DNA from: Bradyrhizobium viridifuturi
GTDB lineage: Bacteria; Pseudomonadota; Alphaproteobacteria; Rhizobiales; Xanthobacteraceae
Direction of reading: 5' to 3'
Assembly: GCF_001238275.1 (NCBI RefSeq)
Contig: NZ_LGTB01000028.1
Span: forward strand, 1 to 64,000
Length of the DNA: 64,000 nt
The position numbers and the translations under genes were made by a program. Shown piece by piece: positions 17,834-25,392 of the stretch (position 1 is its first letter; each line of letters starts with the position of its first letter). The notes beneath the pieces are model-generated. The model saw only the letters and a program-made list of their open reading frames with translations. It was not told the origin of the DNA and ran no database searches.

Positions 17834-19231
17834 ATGGCGGCATCATCGCGCGGACGGCGCAGCAAGCGGCGAGCAAAGGGCGCGCCGTCGACGACCCGCG
17901 CCGCCGACACCCGCAAGGCCAAGACTCGCAAGTCCAAGACTCCCAAGTCCAAGACTCCCAAGTCCAAGACTCCCAAGTCCAAGACCCGCAAGCCCAAGCC
18001 GGCGGCCAAGCCGCGCCACACGCGGCCCGCGCCAAAGACATCAGCCAAGTCCGGAGCCAGGTCCGGAGCCAAGTCCGGTCCCGGCATGGTCGAGACCGCA
18101 CTCGCCGCCTTTGCCCATGAGGTACGGACCCCGCTGACCGGTATCCTCGCGATCAGCAACCTGCTCGCGACGTCGGAGCTCGGCGAGCGCGAGCGGCGCT
18201 GGGTCGACACCATCAGGGCCGGCGCCGAGCATCTGGCGAGCCTTGCGACCCTGTTCGTCGATGCTGCCCGCAGCGAGGGGCCGGGGCTCGAGATCCGGCA
18301 GGACTTCTTCGACCTGCACACGCTGGCGCGCCACGCCGGCGATTCGCTGGCCGGCCGGGCGGCAGCCAAGGGACTGCGGGCCACGATCGAGATCTCCGCC
18401 GAGCTGCCCGCCTTCGCGGTCGGCGATCCCGTGCGCCTGCGCGCGGCGCTGGAAAACCTGATCGACAACGCCGTCAAGTTCACCGAGCAGGGCAGCATCG
18501 AGCTGCGCGTGACGCCGGTGCCTGCGGCTAAGAACGCGGCGAAGCGACGGGCGGACGGCAGGGTCGGCGTTGCCTTTGCCATCGCCGACAGCGGCATCGG
18601 CCTGACGCTGTCGGAGGTCAAGCGCCTGTTCCGGCCGTTCTCGCAGGCCAACGTCTCGATCGCTGCGCGGTTCGGCGGCTCCGGGCTCGGCCTGTCCTCG
18701 GTCAAGCAGCTTGCGCGCGCCATGGGCGGCGACATCGTCGTGGCCCAGCGCTCAGGCGGCGGCACGGTCTTCACGCTCAACGTGGTGCTGGTTTCAGCCG
18801 AAGGCACGACCGGCGCGCCCGCGGGCGAAGGCACGGCGGCGCCGTCGTCGCAGGGGCTGCGGCTGCTCAGCGTCGAGGACAATCCGTTCGGCCGCGTCGT
18901 GCTCAACACCATCCTGACGGAGCTCGGTCACCATGCCGAATTCATCGGTCAGGGCGAGGGCGCGGCCGACAGGCTCGGACAGGGTGCCTTCGACGCAGTG
19001 CTGATGGACATGGTGCTGCCCGGCATCAGCGGAGTCGAAGCCATCAGGCGCATCCGCGCACTGCCGCCGCCGCGTGGCCGGATCGTGATCGTCGGGATCT
19101 CCGGCCGTGCAGAGGACGAGGCCGCCGCGCGTGCCGCCGGCGCCGACGCCTTTTTGGTCAAGCCTGTTTCTCCGCGGGCACTCGCAACTGCGCTGCATGA
19201 AGCGACACGCCGCGCGGCAGCCGCGACTTGA
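17834..19231 (+). CDS. Hybrid sensor histidine kinase/response regulator with lysine-rich histone-like tail
   Basis: This 465-residue protein has no membrane segment. Residues 1-85 are extremely Lys/Arg/Ser/Pro rich, including four tandem KSKTP units. The kinase core follows: H-box FAHEVRTPLTG with His95, N-box ENLIDNAVKF with Asn212, G1 box ADSGIG, and GGSGLGLSS. The C-terminal receiver (about 343-455) has the acidic pair in SVEDN, phospho-acceptor Asp392 in LMDMVLPG, and Lys443 in LVKP. The ATG at 17834 is chosen over 17804 because upstream residues look unrelated. Its 3' end overlaps the convergent yihY-type gene by 74 bases. No partner regulator is adjacent. Confidence 0.9.
   Translation: MAASSRGRRSKRRAKGAPSTTRAADTRKAKTRKSKTPKSKTPKSKTPKSKTRKPKPAAKPRHTRPAPKTSAKSGARSGAKSGPGMVETALAAFAHEVRTPLTGILAISNLLATSELGERERRWVDTIRAGAEHLASLATLFVDAARSEGPGLEIRQDFFDLHTLARHAGDSLAGRAAAKGLRATIEISAELPAFAVGDPVRLRAALENLIDNAVKFTEQGSIELRVTPVPAAKNAAKRRADGRVGVAFAIADSGIGLTLSEVKRLFRPFSQANVSIAARFGGSGLGLSSVKQLARAMGGDIVVAQRSGGGTVFTLNVVLVSAEGTTGAPAGEGTAAPSSQGLRLLSVEDNPFGRVVLNTILTELGHHAEFIGQGEGAADRLGQGAFDAVLMDMVLPGISGVEAIRRIRALPPPRGRIVIVGISGRAEDEAAARAAGADAFLVKPVSPRALATALHEATRRAAAAT
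17930..17990 (+). repeat. Tandem 15-base repeat coding for KSKTP units
   Basis: AAGTCCAAGACTCCC is repeated about four times head to tail within the kinase gene, the last copy changed to AAGTCCAAGACCCGC. Each copy encodes KSKTP. The near identity of the copies points to recent slippage expansion, so unit number may differ between strains. Confidence 0.85.
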
Positions 19232-20102
19232 TGATCGCGGCGTTGAGTTCGCCGCCGAACACGAAGATCGCGGCGATGAAATACATGAACACCAGCGCGA
19301 TCACCACCGAGGCGAGCCCCGCATACATCGTGACGTAGTTGTTGGCGAAGCGCGCCAGGTACATGCCGAAGCCGATGCCCGAGATCAGCGACGCCACCAT
19401 CGTGAAGATGATGCCGGGCAGGATCTGGGTGAAGCCGCGGCGCCCTGCCGGCAGCCAGGCATGCAGGATGAACAGCGCGACGACCAGCGCCAGGATCGTG
19501 ACGCCGTAGCGGGCGATGTTGAGCAGGCTCTCGTTGGATTCGACGAAGAACGGGATGTAGCGCCGCGCCGCCTCGATGATCAGCGGTCCGAGCACGATCA
19601 GGAACGCCATTGCAAGCGAGGTGAACGCTGCGACCAGCGTGTAGCCGATCGATTCCAGCCGCAGCCAGTACCAGCGCCGCGGCTCGATCACGGCATAGGC
19701 GCGGTTCAGCGCCACCCGCAGCGCCTCGACGCCGTTGGATGCGAAGTACACCGCGAGCACCGCGCCGATGGTCAGGATGTCGCCGCGGGTGTTGGTCAGC
19801 ACGTCGTGGATCTGGCCGGACAGCGCCTCGGCGACCTGATCCGGCCAGACCTGGAGCAGCAGCCCGACCGCCTGGTCCGCGAGCTCCTTGGAGCCGAAGA
19901 AGCCGGCCAGCGACGTCAGCACGATCAGGAACGGAAACAGCGCCATCAGGGTCGACAGCGCGATGTGGCTTGAGATCGCCCAGCCGTCATCGGCGAGGAA
20001 CGTGTAAAAGGCATCCATCACGACGTGGGTGACGTAACGAAGCTGCTTCACATTCCACCCGGCATTGTCGAAAACGGCTCGGTCCGAGAACGGACCCAGC
20101 AT
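19158..20102 (-). CDS. YihY/virulence factor BrkB family membrane protein
   Basis: The 314-residue protein has about six membrane helices and the YihY/BrkB family landmarks: SSHIALSTLMALFPFLIV near residue 45, the GDILTIGAVLAVYFASNGVEAL segment, ALNRAYAV, and FIAAIFVFGGELNAAI near the end. These proteins are inner-membrane proteins of unclear function, once called RNase BN in error. The start is taken at 20102; a later ATG (MDAFYTF) is possible. It is convergent with the hybrid kinase gene, overlapping it by 74 bases, and divergent from the small HIG1-type gene. Confidence 0.9.
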   Translation of the reverse strand: MLGPFSDRAVFDNAGWNVKQLRYVTHVVMDAFYTFLADDGWAISSHIALSTLMALFPFLIVLTSLAGFFGSKELADQAVGLLLQVWPDQVAEALSGQIHDVLTNTRGDILTIGAVLAVYFASNGVEALRVALNRAYAVIEPRRWYWLRLESIGYTLVAAFTSLAMAFLIVLGPLIIEAARRYIPFFVESNESLLNIARYGVTILALVVALFILHAWLPAGRRGFTQILPGIIFTMVASLISGIGFGMYLARFANNYVTMYAGLASVVIALVFMYFIAAIFVFGGELNAAIIKSRLPRGVSLHAAQLRVPAEKQA

Positions 20103-20184
20103 CTGATATTACGCACTGAAAAGCCAGTTGGTTGCATCGGTCGCCTGTGTGGAAGTCCGCGTCACGCGGTGTTATGTACCGCAG

Positions 20185-20379
20185 ATGACATCTCTTCTCA
20201 GCACGATCATTCTTCCCATCGCAGTCGGCGCTGTCGCGCTGGTGCTCCTGCTCGGCCTCGTCAATATGATGAAGGGCGGCTCGCCGAACACATCGCAGAA
20301 GCTGATGCGGCTGCGCGTGCTGCTGCAGTTCGTCGCCATCGTCATCGCGATGCTCGCGGTGTGGGCGATGGGGCGATAA
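20185..20379 (+). CDS. Small twin-transmembrane (HIG1-domain-like) protein
   Basis: A 64-residue protein starting at 20185 has two membrane helices, ILPIAVGAVALVLLLGLVNM and LLQFVAIVIAMLAVWAM, joined by a short basic loop (KGGSPNTSQKLMRLRV). That loop and layout match the HIG1-like small proteins found upstream of cobalamin adenosyltransferase genes in rhizobia. HIG1 proteins elsewhere associate with cytochrome oxidase; that role here is inference. The cobalamin adenosyltransferase gene follows 32 bases later on the same strand. An upstream in-frame GTG is possible but gives a non-family N-terminus. Confidence 0.75.
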   Translation: MTSLLSTIILPIAVGAVALVLLLGLVNMMKGGSPNTSQKLMRLRVLLQFVAIVIAMLAVWAMGR

Positions 20380-20411
20380 CAGCGAAGTGCAAATCTTAGG
20401 AGATCACGGCC

Positions 20412-20984
20412 ATGGTCGTTCTCAATCGGATCTACACGCGCACCGGCGATGACGGCACCACCGCGCTCGGCTCCGGCGAGCGGCGGCCGAAATACGATCT
20501 GCGCGTCGCCGCCTACGGCACGGTCGACGAGACCAACGCCGCGATCGGCGTGGTGCGGCTGCATCTGGCCGATCGTCCCGAGGTCGATGCGATGCTCGGC
20601 CGGATCCAGAACGATCTGTTCGATCTCGGCGCCGACCTTGCGGTGCCGGAGCGCGAGGGCAAGGCCGAACGCCTGCGCGTGCTGACGAGCCAGGTCGAGC
20701 GCCTCGAGCACGACATCGACAGCCTGAACGATCAGCTCGCGCCGCTGACCTCGTTCGTGCTGCCCGGCGGCACGCCTGCCGCTGCATATCTGCATCTCGC
20801 CCGGACGATATGTCGCCGCGCGGAACGGATGATGGTGGAACTCGCCGCCCGGCCCGACGAGCCGGTCAATCAAGCTGGCATCCAGTATATGAACCGCCTG
20901 TCGGATTTCCTGTTCGTTGCCAGCCGCTTCCAGAACAATAAGGGGGCGGGCGACGTGTTGTGGGTACCGGGCCAGAACCGTTAG
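20412..20984 (+). CDS. Cob(I)yrinic acid a,c-diamide adenosyltransferase, PduO type
   Basis: The 190-residue protein has the PduO-type ATP-binding N-terminus IYTRTGDDGTTALGSGER, the AAYGTVDETNAAIG motif and the late ICRRAERMM and NRLSDFLFV helices. It transfers adenosyl from ATP to cob(I)alamin, giving coenzyme B12. An AGGAG site lies ahead of the ATG at 20412. It sits between the HIG1-type gene and etfBA. A hairpin terminator follows at 20993, so it is probably transcribed with the small upstream gene and separately from etfBA. Confidence 0.93.
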   Translation: MVVLNRIYTRTGDDGTTALGSGERRPKYDLRVAAYGTVDETNAAIGVVRLHLADRPEVDAMLGRIQNDLFDLGADLAVPEREGKAERLRVLTSQVERLEHDIDSLNDQLAPLTSFVLPGGTPAAAYLHLARTICRRAERMMVELAARPDEPVNQAGIQYMNRLSDFLFVASRFQNNKGAGDVLWVPGQNR

Positions 20985-20992
20985 ACTGGCTC

Positions 20993-21013
20993 AAAACCGG
21001 GTGACGGTTTTTT
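20993..21013 (+). terminator. Probable rho-independent terminator after the adenosyltransferase gene
   Basis: AAAACCG (20993-20999) pairs with CGGTTTT (21005-21011) around the loop GGTGA, and the T-run continues to 21013. It lies nine bases after the stop codon. Confidence 0.65.
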
Positions 21014-21101
21014 GGCTTTGGCGCGTTGACCGGGGGAAACGGGACCTTTAGGTTCCGCGCCAGCCAACCGAAACCCATAAAATCAAAGCGAAAGAGGATC
21101 G

Positions 21102-21851
21102 ATGAAGGTTCTTGTGCCGGTAAAGCGGGTCGTCGACTACAACGTCAAGGTCCGCGTCAAGAGTGACGGGACGGGCGTGGAGCTCGCCAACGTCAAGATG
21201 TCGATGAACCCGTTCGACGAAATCGCCGTCGAGGAAGCACTGCGGCTGAAGGAAGCCGGCAAGGCGACCGAAGTGGTGGTGGTGTCGATCGGACCCGCGC
21301 AGGCCTCCGAGACCATTCGCACCGCCCTTGCGATGGGCGCCGACCGCGGCATCCTGGTCAAGGCCGAAGGCAATGTCGAACCGCTCGGTGTCGCCAAGAT
21401 CCTGAAGGCGGTGGTCGAGGCGGAGCAGCCCGGCCTCGTTATTCTCGGCAAGCAGGCGATCGACGACGATTCGAACCAGACCGGCCAGATGCTGGCCGCG
21501 CTGCTCGGCTGGTCGCAGGCGACCTTCGCTTCCAAGCTCGAAGTCGAAGGAAGCGACTTCAAGGTCACGCGCGAAGTCGACGGCGGCCTGCAGACCATCA
21601 AGCTCAAGGGCCCGGCGATCGTCACAACTGACCTCCGCCTCAACGAGCCGCGCTATGCGTCGCTGCCCAACATCATGAAGGCGAAGAAGAAGCCGATCGA
21701 CGACAAGAGCGTCGCTGACTACGGCGTTGATGTGACGCCGCGTCTGGAAGTGCTGAAGACCGCGGAACCGGCAGGCCGCAAGGCGGGCGTCAAGGTCAAG
21801 GACGTCGCCGAACTCGTGAACAAGCTCAAGACCGAAGCCGGGGTTCTCTGA
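21102..21851 (+). CDS. etfB: Electron transfer flavoprotein beta subunit
   Basis: The 249-residue protein is a full-length EtfB. It begins MKVLVPVKRVVDYNVKVRV and has NPFDEIAVEEALRLKE and the AMP/FAD-region motif GKQAIDDDSNQTGQM near residue 125. With EtfA it forms the soluble ETF that carries electrons from acyl-CoA and other dehydrogenases to ETF-ubiquinone oxidoreductase. An AGAGG site precedes the ATG. Its stop overlaps the etfA start (TGATG at 21849-21853), a sign of translational coupling. A 3-hydroxybutyryl-CoA dehydrogenase gene lies downstream, fitting a fatty-acid/butyrate oxidation context. Confidence 0.95.
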   Translation: MKVLVPVKRVVDYNVKVRVKSDGTGVELANVKMSMNPFDEIAVEEALRLKEAGKATEVVVVSIGPAQASETIRTALAMGADRGILVKAEGNVEPLGVAKILKAVVEAEQPGLVILGKQAIDDDSNQTGQMLAALLGWSQATFASKLEVEGSDFKVTREVDGGLQTIKLKGPAIVTTDLRLNEPRYASLPNIMKAKKKPIDDKSVADYGVDVTPRLEVLKTAEPAGRKAGVKVKDVAELVNKLKTEAGVL

Positions 21852-22800
21852 TGACGACGCTGTTGATTGCTGAACACGACCACGAGACCCTGAAGGACTC
21901 GACCAACAAAGCGCTGACCGCGGCGAGCCAGCTCGGCGGCGACGTGCATGTGCTGGTTGCCGGTGGCGGCCAGGGCACCAAGCGGCGGCGGAAGCAGCCG
22001 CCAAGCTCGCCGGCGTCAGCAAGGTGCTGGTGGCCGAAGGCCCCGCCTATGAGCACGACCTTGCCGAGCCGCTGGCTGCGCTGATCGTCGCGCTGGCGCC
22101 CGGCTACGACGCCTTCGTCGCGCCCGCGACCTCGCGCTTCAAGAACGTGATGCCGCGCGTCGCAGCGCTGCTCGACGTCATGCAGGTCTCCGAGATCATC
22201 AAGGTCGTCGCGCCCGACACCTATGAGCGGCCGATCTATGCCGGCAACGCGATCCAGACCGTGAAGTCGAAGGACGCCAAGAGGGTGATCACGGTCCGCA
22301 CCTCGACCTTTGCCGCAGCCGGCGAAGGCGGCAGCGCGGCGATCGAGAACGCCGCATCGGCCGCCGATCCGGGTCTGTCCACGTTCGTCGGCGAGGAGGT
22401 CGCCAAGAGCGACCGTCCGGAACTGACCTCGGCCAAGATCATCGTCTCGGGTGGCCGCGCCATGCAGAGCCGCGAGAACTTCGCCAAGTACATCGAGCCG
22501 CTCGCCGACAAGCTCGGTGCCGGCGTCGGCGCCTCGCGCGCCGCGGTCGATGCCGGCTATGCGCCGAACGACTGGCAGGTCGGCCAGACCGGCAAGGTGG
22601 TGGCCCCGGAACTCTATGTCGCGGTCGGCATCTCGGGCGCGATCCAGCATCTGGCCGGCATGAAGGACTCCAAGGTGATCGTCGCCATCAACAAGGATGA
22701 AGACGCGCCGATCTTCCAGGTCGCCGATTATGGCCTGGTTGCCGACCTCTACCAGGCGGTTCCGGAGCTCACCGAAGCGCTCGGCAAGCTCGGAAAGTAA
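21851..22800 (+). CDS. etfA: Electron transfer flavoprotein alpha subunit, frameshifted
   Basis: EtfA starts MTTLLIAEHDHETLKDSTNK, with the ATG overlapping the etfB stop. Its C-terminal FAD domain is clear: SGGRAMQSRENF, VGASRAAVDAGY, QVGQTGKVV and YVAVGISGAIQHLAGM. The frame is broken at 21982, where AAGCGGCGGCG should read AAGGCGGCGGCG; one added G gives GTKAAAEAAAKLAGV and an intact protein of about 316 residues. An essential partner of intact etfB is unlikely to be decayed, so a sequencing deletion is the simplest reading. A strong terminator follows. Confidence 0.92.
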
Positions 22801-22809
22801 CCGACAAGA

Positions 22810-22850
22810 CACCGGCCGGATGGGTAAGCTCCGGCCGGTGTTATGATTTT
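22810..22850 (+). terminator. Rho-independent terminator of etfBA
   Basis: A perfect 11-base stem, CACCGGCCGGA at 22810-22820 and TCCGGCCGGTG at 22830-22840, encloses a nine-base loop and is followed by TTATGATTTT. It begins ten bases after the etfA stop. Confidence 0.8.
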
Positions 22851-22854
22851 CGAG

Positions 22855-22984
22855 GCAATGATCTGGAAACGTTTTTCCGGAAGGATCGTGCCCGACAGGG
22901 GGAAATGGGATCGGGATGTGATGACCTGTCATCACATCATGGTCCCGGGAAGCGTTTTCCGGCGGATTGGGCAACCCGGAAGGC
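22855..22984. repeat. Palindromic intergenic element with perfect 11-base arms
   Basis: GATGTGATGAC (22915-22925) and GTCATCACATC (22928-22938) form a perfect inverted repeat with a two-base spacer. It is flanked by GATCTGGAAACG...CCGGAAGGATC upstream and GGAAGCGTTTTCCGG downstream, which are related to the GATCATG/GGAAAA repeats at 4183, 30343 and 39446. It lies in the leader of the hydroxybutyryl-CoA dehydrogenase gene. Confidence 0.65.
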
Positions 22985-23048
22985 TGCACTTCGGGTATCG
23001 TTGGGATTGGGCAGGCGCGACATGCGCGCCGTTCCGGTGGATGACAAG

Positions 23049-23930
23049 ATGACGGTGGCAATCAAAAAGGTCGGCGTGATCGGTTCGGGCCAGATGGGCA
23101 ATGGCATTGCTCACGTGGCGGCGCTGGCCGGCTTCGACGTGGTGCTCAACGACGTGTCCGGCGACCGGCTGAAGTCGGCGCTGGCGACCATCAACGGCAA
23201 TCTGACCCGCCAGGTCGCCAAGAAGGCGATCAGCGAGACCGAGCGCAAGCAGGCGCTCGACCGCATCACCTCCGCCGAGACGATCGATGCGCTGGCCGAC
23301 TGCGATCTCGTGATCGAGACCGCGATCGAGAAAGAAGAGACCAAGCGCAAGATCTTCCACGACGTCTGCGCGGTGCTGAAGCCGGACGCGATCGTCGCGA
23401 CCAACTCGTCGTCGATCTCGATCACGCGGCTCGCCGCCTCGACCGACCGCCCGGAGAAATTCATCGGCATTCATTTCATGAATCCGGTGCCGGCAATGGA
23501 GCTGGTCGAGCTGATCCGCGGCATCGCCACCGACGACACGACCTTCGACACCGCCAAGGCGTTCGTCGCCAAGCTCGGCAAGCAGGTCGCGGTGTCGGAA
23601 GATTTCCCCGCCTTCATCGTCAACCGCATCCTGCTGCCGATGATCAACGAGGCGATTTACACGCTGTATGAAGGCGTCGGCAACGTCGAGGCGATCGACG
23701 CCGCGATGAAGCTCGGCGCGCACCATCCGATGGGCCCGCTCGAGCTCGCCGATTTCATCGGCCTCGACACCTGCCTGTCGATCATGCAGGTGCTGCACGA
23801 GGGGCTGGCCGACTCCAAGTACCGGCCGTGCCCGCTGCTAGTGAAATATGTCGAAGCCGGCTGGCTCGGACGCAAGAGCCAGCGCGGTTTCTACGACTAT
23901 CGCGGCGACAAGCCGATCCCGACCCGGTAA
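23049..23930 (+). CDS. hbd: 3-hydroxybutyryl-CoA dehydrogenase
   Basis: The 293-residue protein has the NAD-binding GVIGSGQMGNGIAHV at the N-terminus, NSSSISITRLA, the catalytic HFMNPVPAMELVE with its conserved His, DFPAFIVNRI, and the C-terminal GAHHPMGPLELADFIGLD. It oxidises 3-hydroxybutyryl-CoA to acetoacetyl-CoA, in butyrate/PHB or beta-oxidation metabolism. The frame stays open upstream, but the ATG at 23049 gives the family N-terminus. It is downstream of etfBA but behind their terminator, so it probably has its own promoter near the palindromic element. Confidence 0.93.
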   Translation: MTVAIKKVGVIGSGQMGNGIAHVAALAGFDVVLNDVSGDRLKSALATINGNLTRQVAKKAISETERKQALDRITSAETIDALADCDLVIETAIEKEETKRKIFHDVCAVLKPDAIVATNSSSISITRLAASTDRPEKFIGIHFMNPVPAMELVELIRGIATDDTTFDTAKAFVAKLGKQVAVSEDFPAFIVNRILLPMINEAIYTLYEGVGNVEAIDAAMKLGAHHPMGPLELADFIGLDTCLSIMQVLHEGLADSKYRPCPLLVKYVEAGWLGRKSQRGFYDYRGDKPIPTR

Positions 23931-23941
23931 TCAACGCGCCT

Positions 23942-24067
23942 TCAGATCAGTGCCCGCAGCAGCGCAAGCGTCGCGGGCACGAGACTGACAACCATCGTCA
24001 CACCCGTTCCAAGCCCGAGCAGATGCGCCGTCAGCGCGAGCCGCTGGCTCTGCGCATGAGGTGTCAT
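23942..24067 (-). CDS. Putative 41-residue membrane protein coupled to the aminotransferase gene
   Basis: A short open frame reads MTPHAQSQRLALTAH, then one hydrophobic helix LLGLGTGVTMVVSLVPATLA, then LLRALI and a stop at 23942-23944. Its ATG (24065-24067) overlaps the aminotransferase stop as ATGA, the classic arrangement for translational coupling. It ends just before the convergent hbd gene, filling a gap that is otherwise empty. The composition, one helix after a short polar N-terminus, fits a small membrane protein. I do not recognise a family. It could be chance, since GC-rich short frames are common, but the overlap raises the odds. Confidence 0.45.
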   Translation of the reverse strand: MTPHAQSQRLALTAHLLGLGTGVTMVVSLVPATLALLRALI

Positions 24068-25284
24068 TGCAGTGCCTCGCAGGCGCGCTTCAGCCGCCTC
24101 GCGGCTTCCTCGATGGTCGATGATGGGTTGGCGAAGCTGATGCGGACATAGGGCGACAGCCCGAGATCCTCGCCGGGAAACACCACGACGTCCGCTTCCT
24201 CGAGCAGATAAGTCGAGAAGTCTCGGTCGGTCTCGATCACCTTGCCGTCAGGCGAGCGCTTGCCGATCACGCCGGCGCAGTTGACCAGCAGATAGAACGT
24301 GCCTTCCGGCGGCGTGCAGGAGAGCCCGGCGCATCCGTTCACGAGTTCGGCAAAGCGATCGCGCCGCGCGCGAAGGATGGCGGCGCGCTCGAGCAGCACA
24401 TCCTGCGCGCCATCGAGCGCGGCGACCGCGGCAGCCTGGCTGATCGACGATGCGCCGGACGTGGTCTGCGACTGGATCGCGATCATCGCGCGGATCAGCG
24501 CCGCTGGTCCGGCGGCATAACCGATCCGCCATCCCATCATCGCGTAGGACTTGGCGAGGCCGCTGACGGTCAGTGTCCGCGGCTTCAGGCGCGGCGCGAT
24601 GTTCGCAAGCGTCGGCGCAGGCACGCCGCCGAACACGATGTGCTCGTAGAGCCCGTCGGCCAGCACAAAGATGTCCGGATGCTTCAACAGCACCGCGGCG
24701 ATCTCGGTGAGATCTTCGGGAGAATACAGCGCACCGGAGGGATTGACCGGGTTGTTGATCACGATCCAGCGCGTCCGCGCCGAGATCGCCGCCTGCAGAT
24801 CCTCGGCACGCAGCTTGAAGCCGTTGTTCTGCACGCACGGCATGACGACGGGCGTGCCGCCCGAAAGCCGCACCTGGTCGAGATAGGGCGCCCAATAGGG
24901 CGCGGGGATGATCACCTCGTCGTCAGGTCCCAGCGTCGCCAGTAGCGCATTGAACAGCGCCTGGGTCGAGCCATTGGTGATGACGATCTCATCCAGCCCA
25001 TAGTCGAGATGATGGTCGCGCCGAAGCGCGGCCTGCACCGCTCGCTTCAGCTCCGGCGTGCCGTCGACATCGGTGTAACGGGTCTCGCCGCGCAAAGCCG
25101 CGTCATGCGCCGCCGCGATCACATGGTCAGGCGTCGGGAAATCCAGATTGCCCGACGACAGCTCGATGATGTCGCGTCCGGCGGCGCGCAGCTCGCGGGC
25201 GCGCCGACGCAGCACCGATGCGGGCGATGCCTTGATGCCGCTCATGCGCGGCGAGAGGGTTGGGATGGCTGACGCAAGCGCCAT
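24064..25284 (-). CDS. PLP-dependent class I aminotransferase
   Basis: This 406-residue fold-type I aminotransferase has the family hallmarks: TRYTDVDGTPELKRAV, PAPYWAPYLDQV, the NNPVNPSGALYS motif, and the Schiff-base lysine Lys245 in SGLAKSYAMMGWRIGY. A C-terminal RISFAN segment carries the substrate-carboxylate arginine. The usual D-E-I-Y motif is altered to ADGLYEH. It is likely an aspartate/aromatic-type enzyme, but the amino acid is not fixed by sequence. It is divergent from a LysR gene across an AT-rich dyad region, so it is probably controlled by that regulator. A 41-residue frame overlaps its stop. Confidence 0.9.
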   Translation of the reverse strand: MALASAIPTLSPRMSGIKASPASVLRRRARELRAAGRDIIELSSGNLDFPTPDHVIAAAHDAALRGETRYTDVDGTPELKRAVQAALRRDHHLDYGLDEIVITNGSTQALFNALLATLGPDDEVIIPAPYWAPYLDQVRLSGGTPVVMPCVQNNGFKLRAEDLQAAISARTRWIVINNPVNPSGALYSPEDLTEIAAVLLKHPDIFVLADGLYEHIVFGGVPAPTLANIAPRLKPRTLTVSGLAKSYAMMGWRIGYAAGPAALIRAMIAIQSQTTSGASSISQAAAVAALDGAQDVLLERAAILRARRDRFAELVNGCAGLSCTPPEGTFYLLVNCAGVIGKRSPDGKVIETDRDFSTYLLEEADVVVFPGEDLGLSPYVRISFANPSSTIEEAARRLKRACEALQ

Positions 25285-25332
25285 AGCGGTCTCCTGAGGT
25301 CGAATTGTCTCCGACCCAACCTAGGAGCTTCT

Positions 25333-25376
25333 TGATCATTGAAAAATCATATGGAATGATATTTCAATGATATCAT
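25333..25376. promoter_or_regulatory. AT-rich operator-like dyads between aminotransferase and LysR genes
   Basis: Three dyads lie in this AT-rich gap: TGATCA at 25333-25338, ATCAT-N5-ATGAT at 25346-25360, and the perfect palindrome ATGATATCAT at 25367-25376. The repeated ATCAT/ATGAT half-sites suggest binding sites for the divergent LysR protein, placed upstream of both start codons. Confidence 0.55.
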
Positions 25377-25392
25377 TTTTAAATGTAGCTCC

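Noticed and set aside
21851..22800. Programmed ribosomal frameshift in etfA
   Set aside because: No slippery heptamer or downstream pseudoknot is visible, and nine other genes show the same kind of one-base loss, which points to sequence error.
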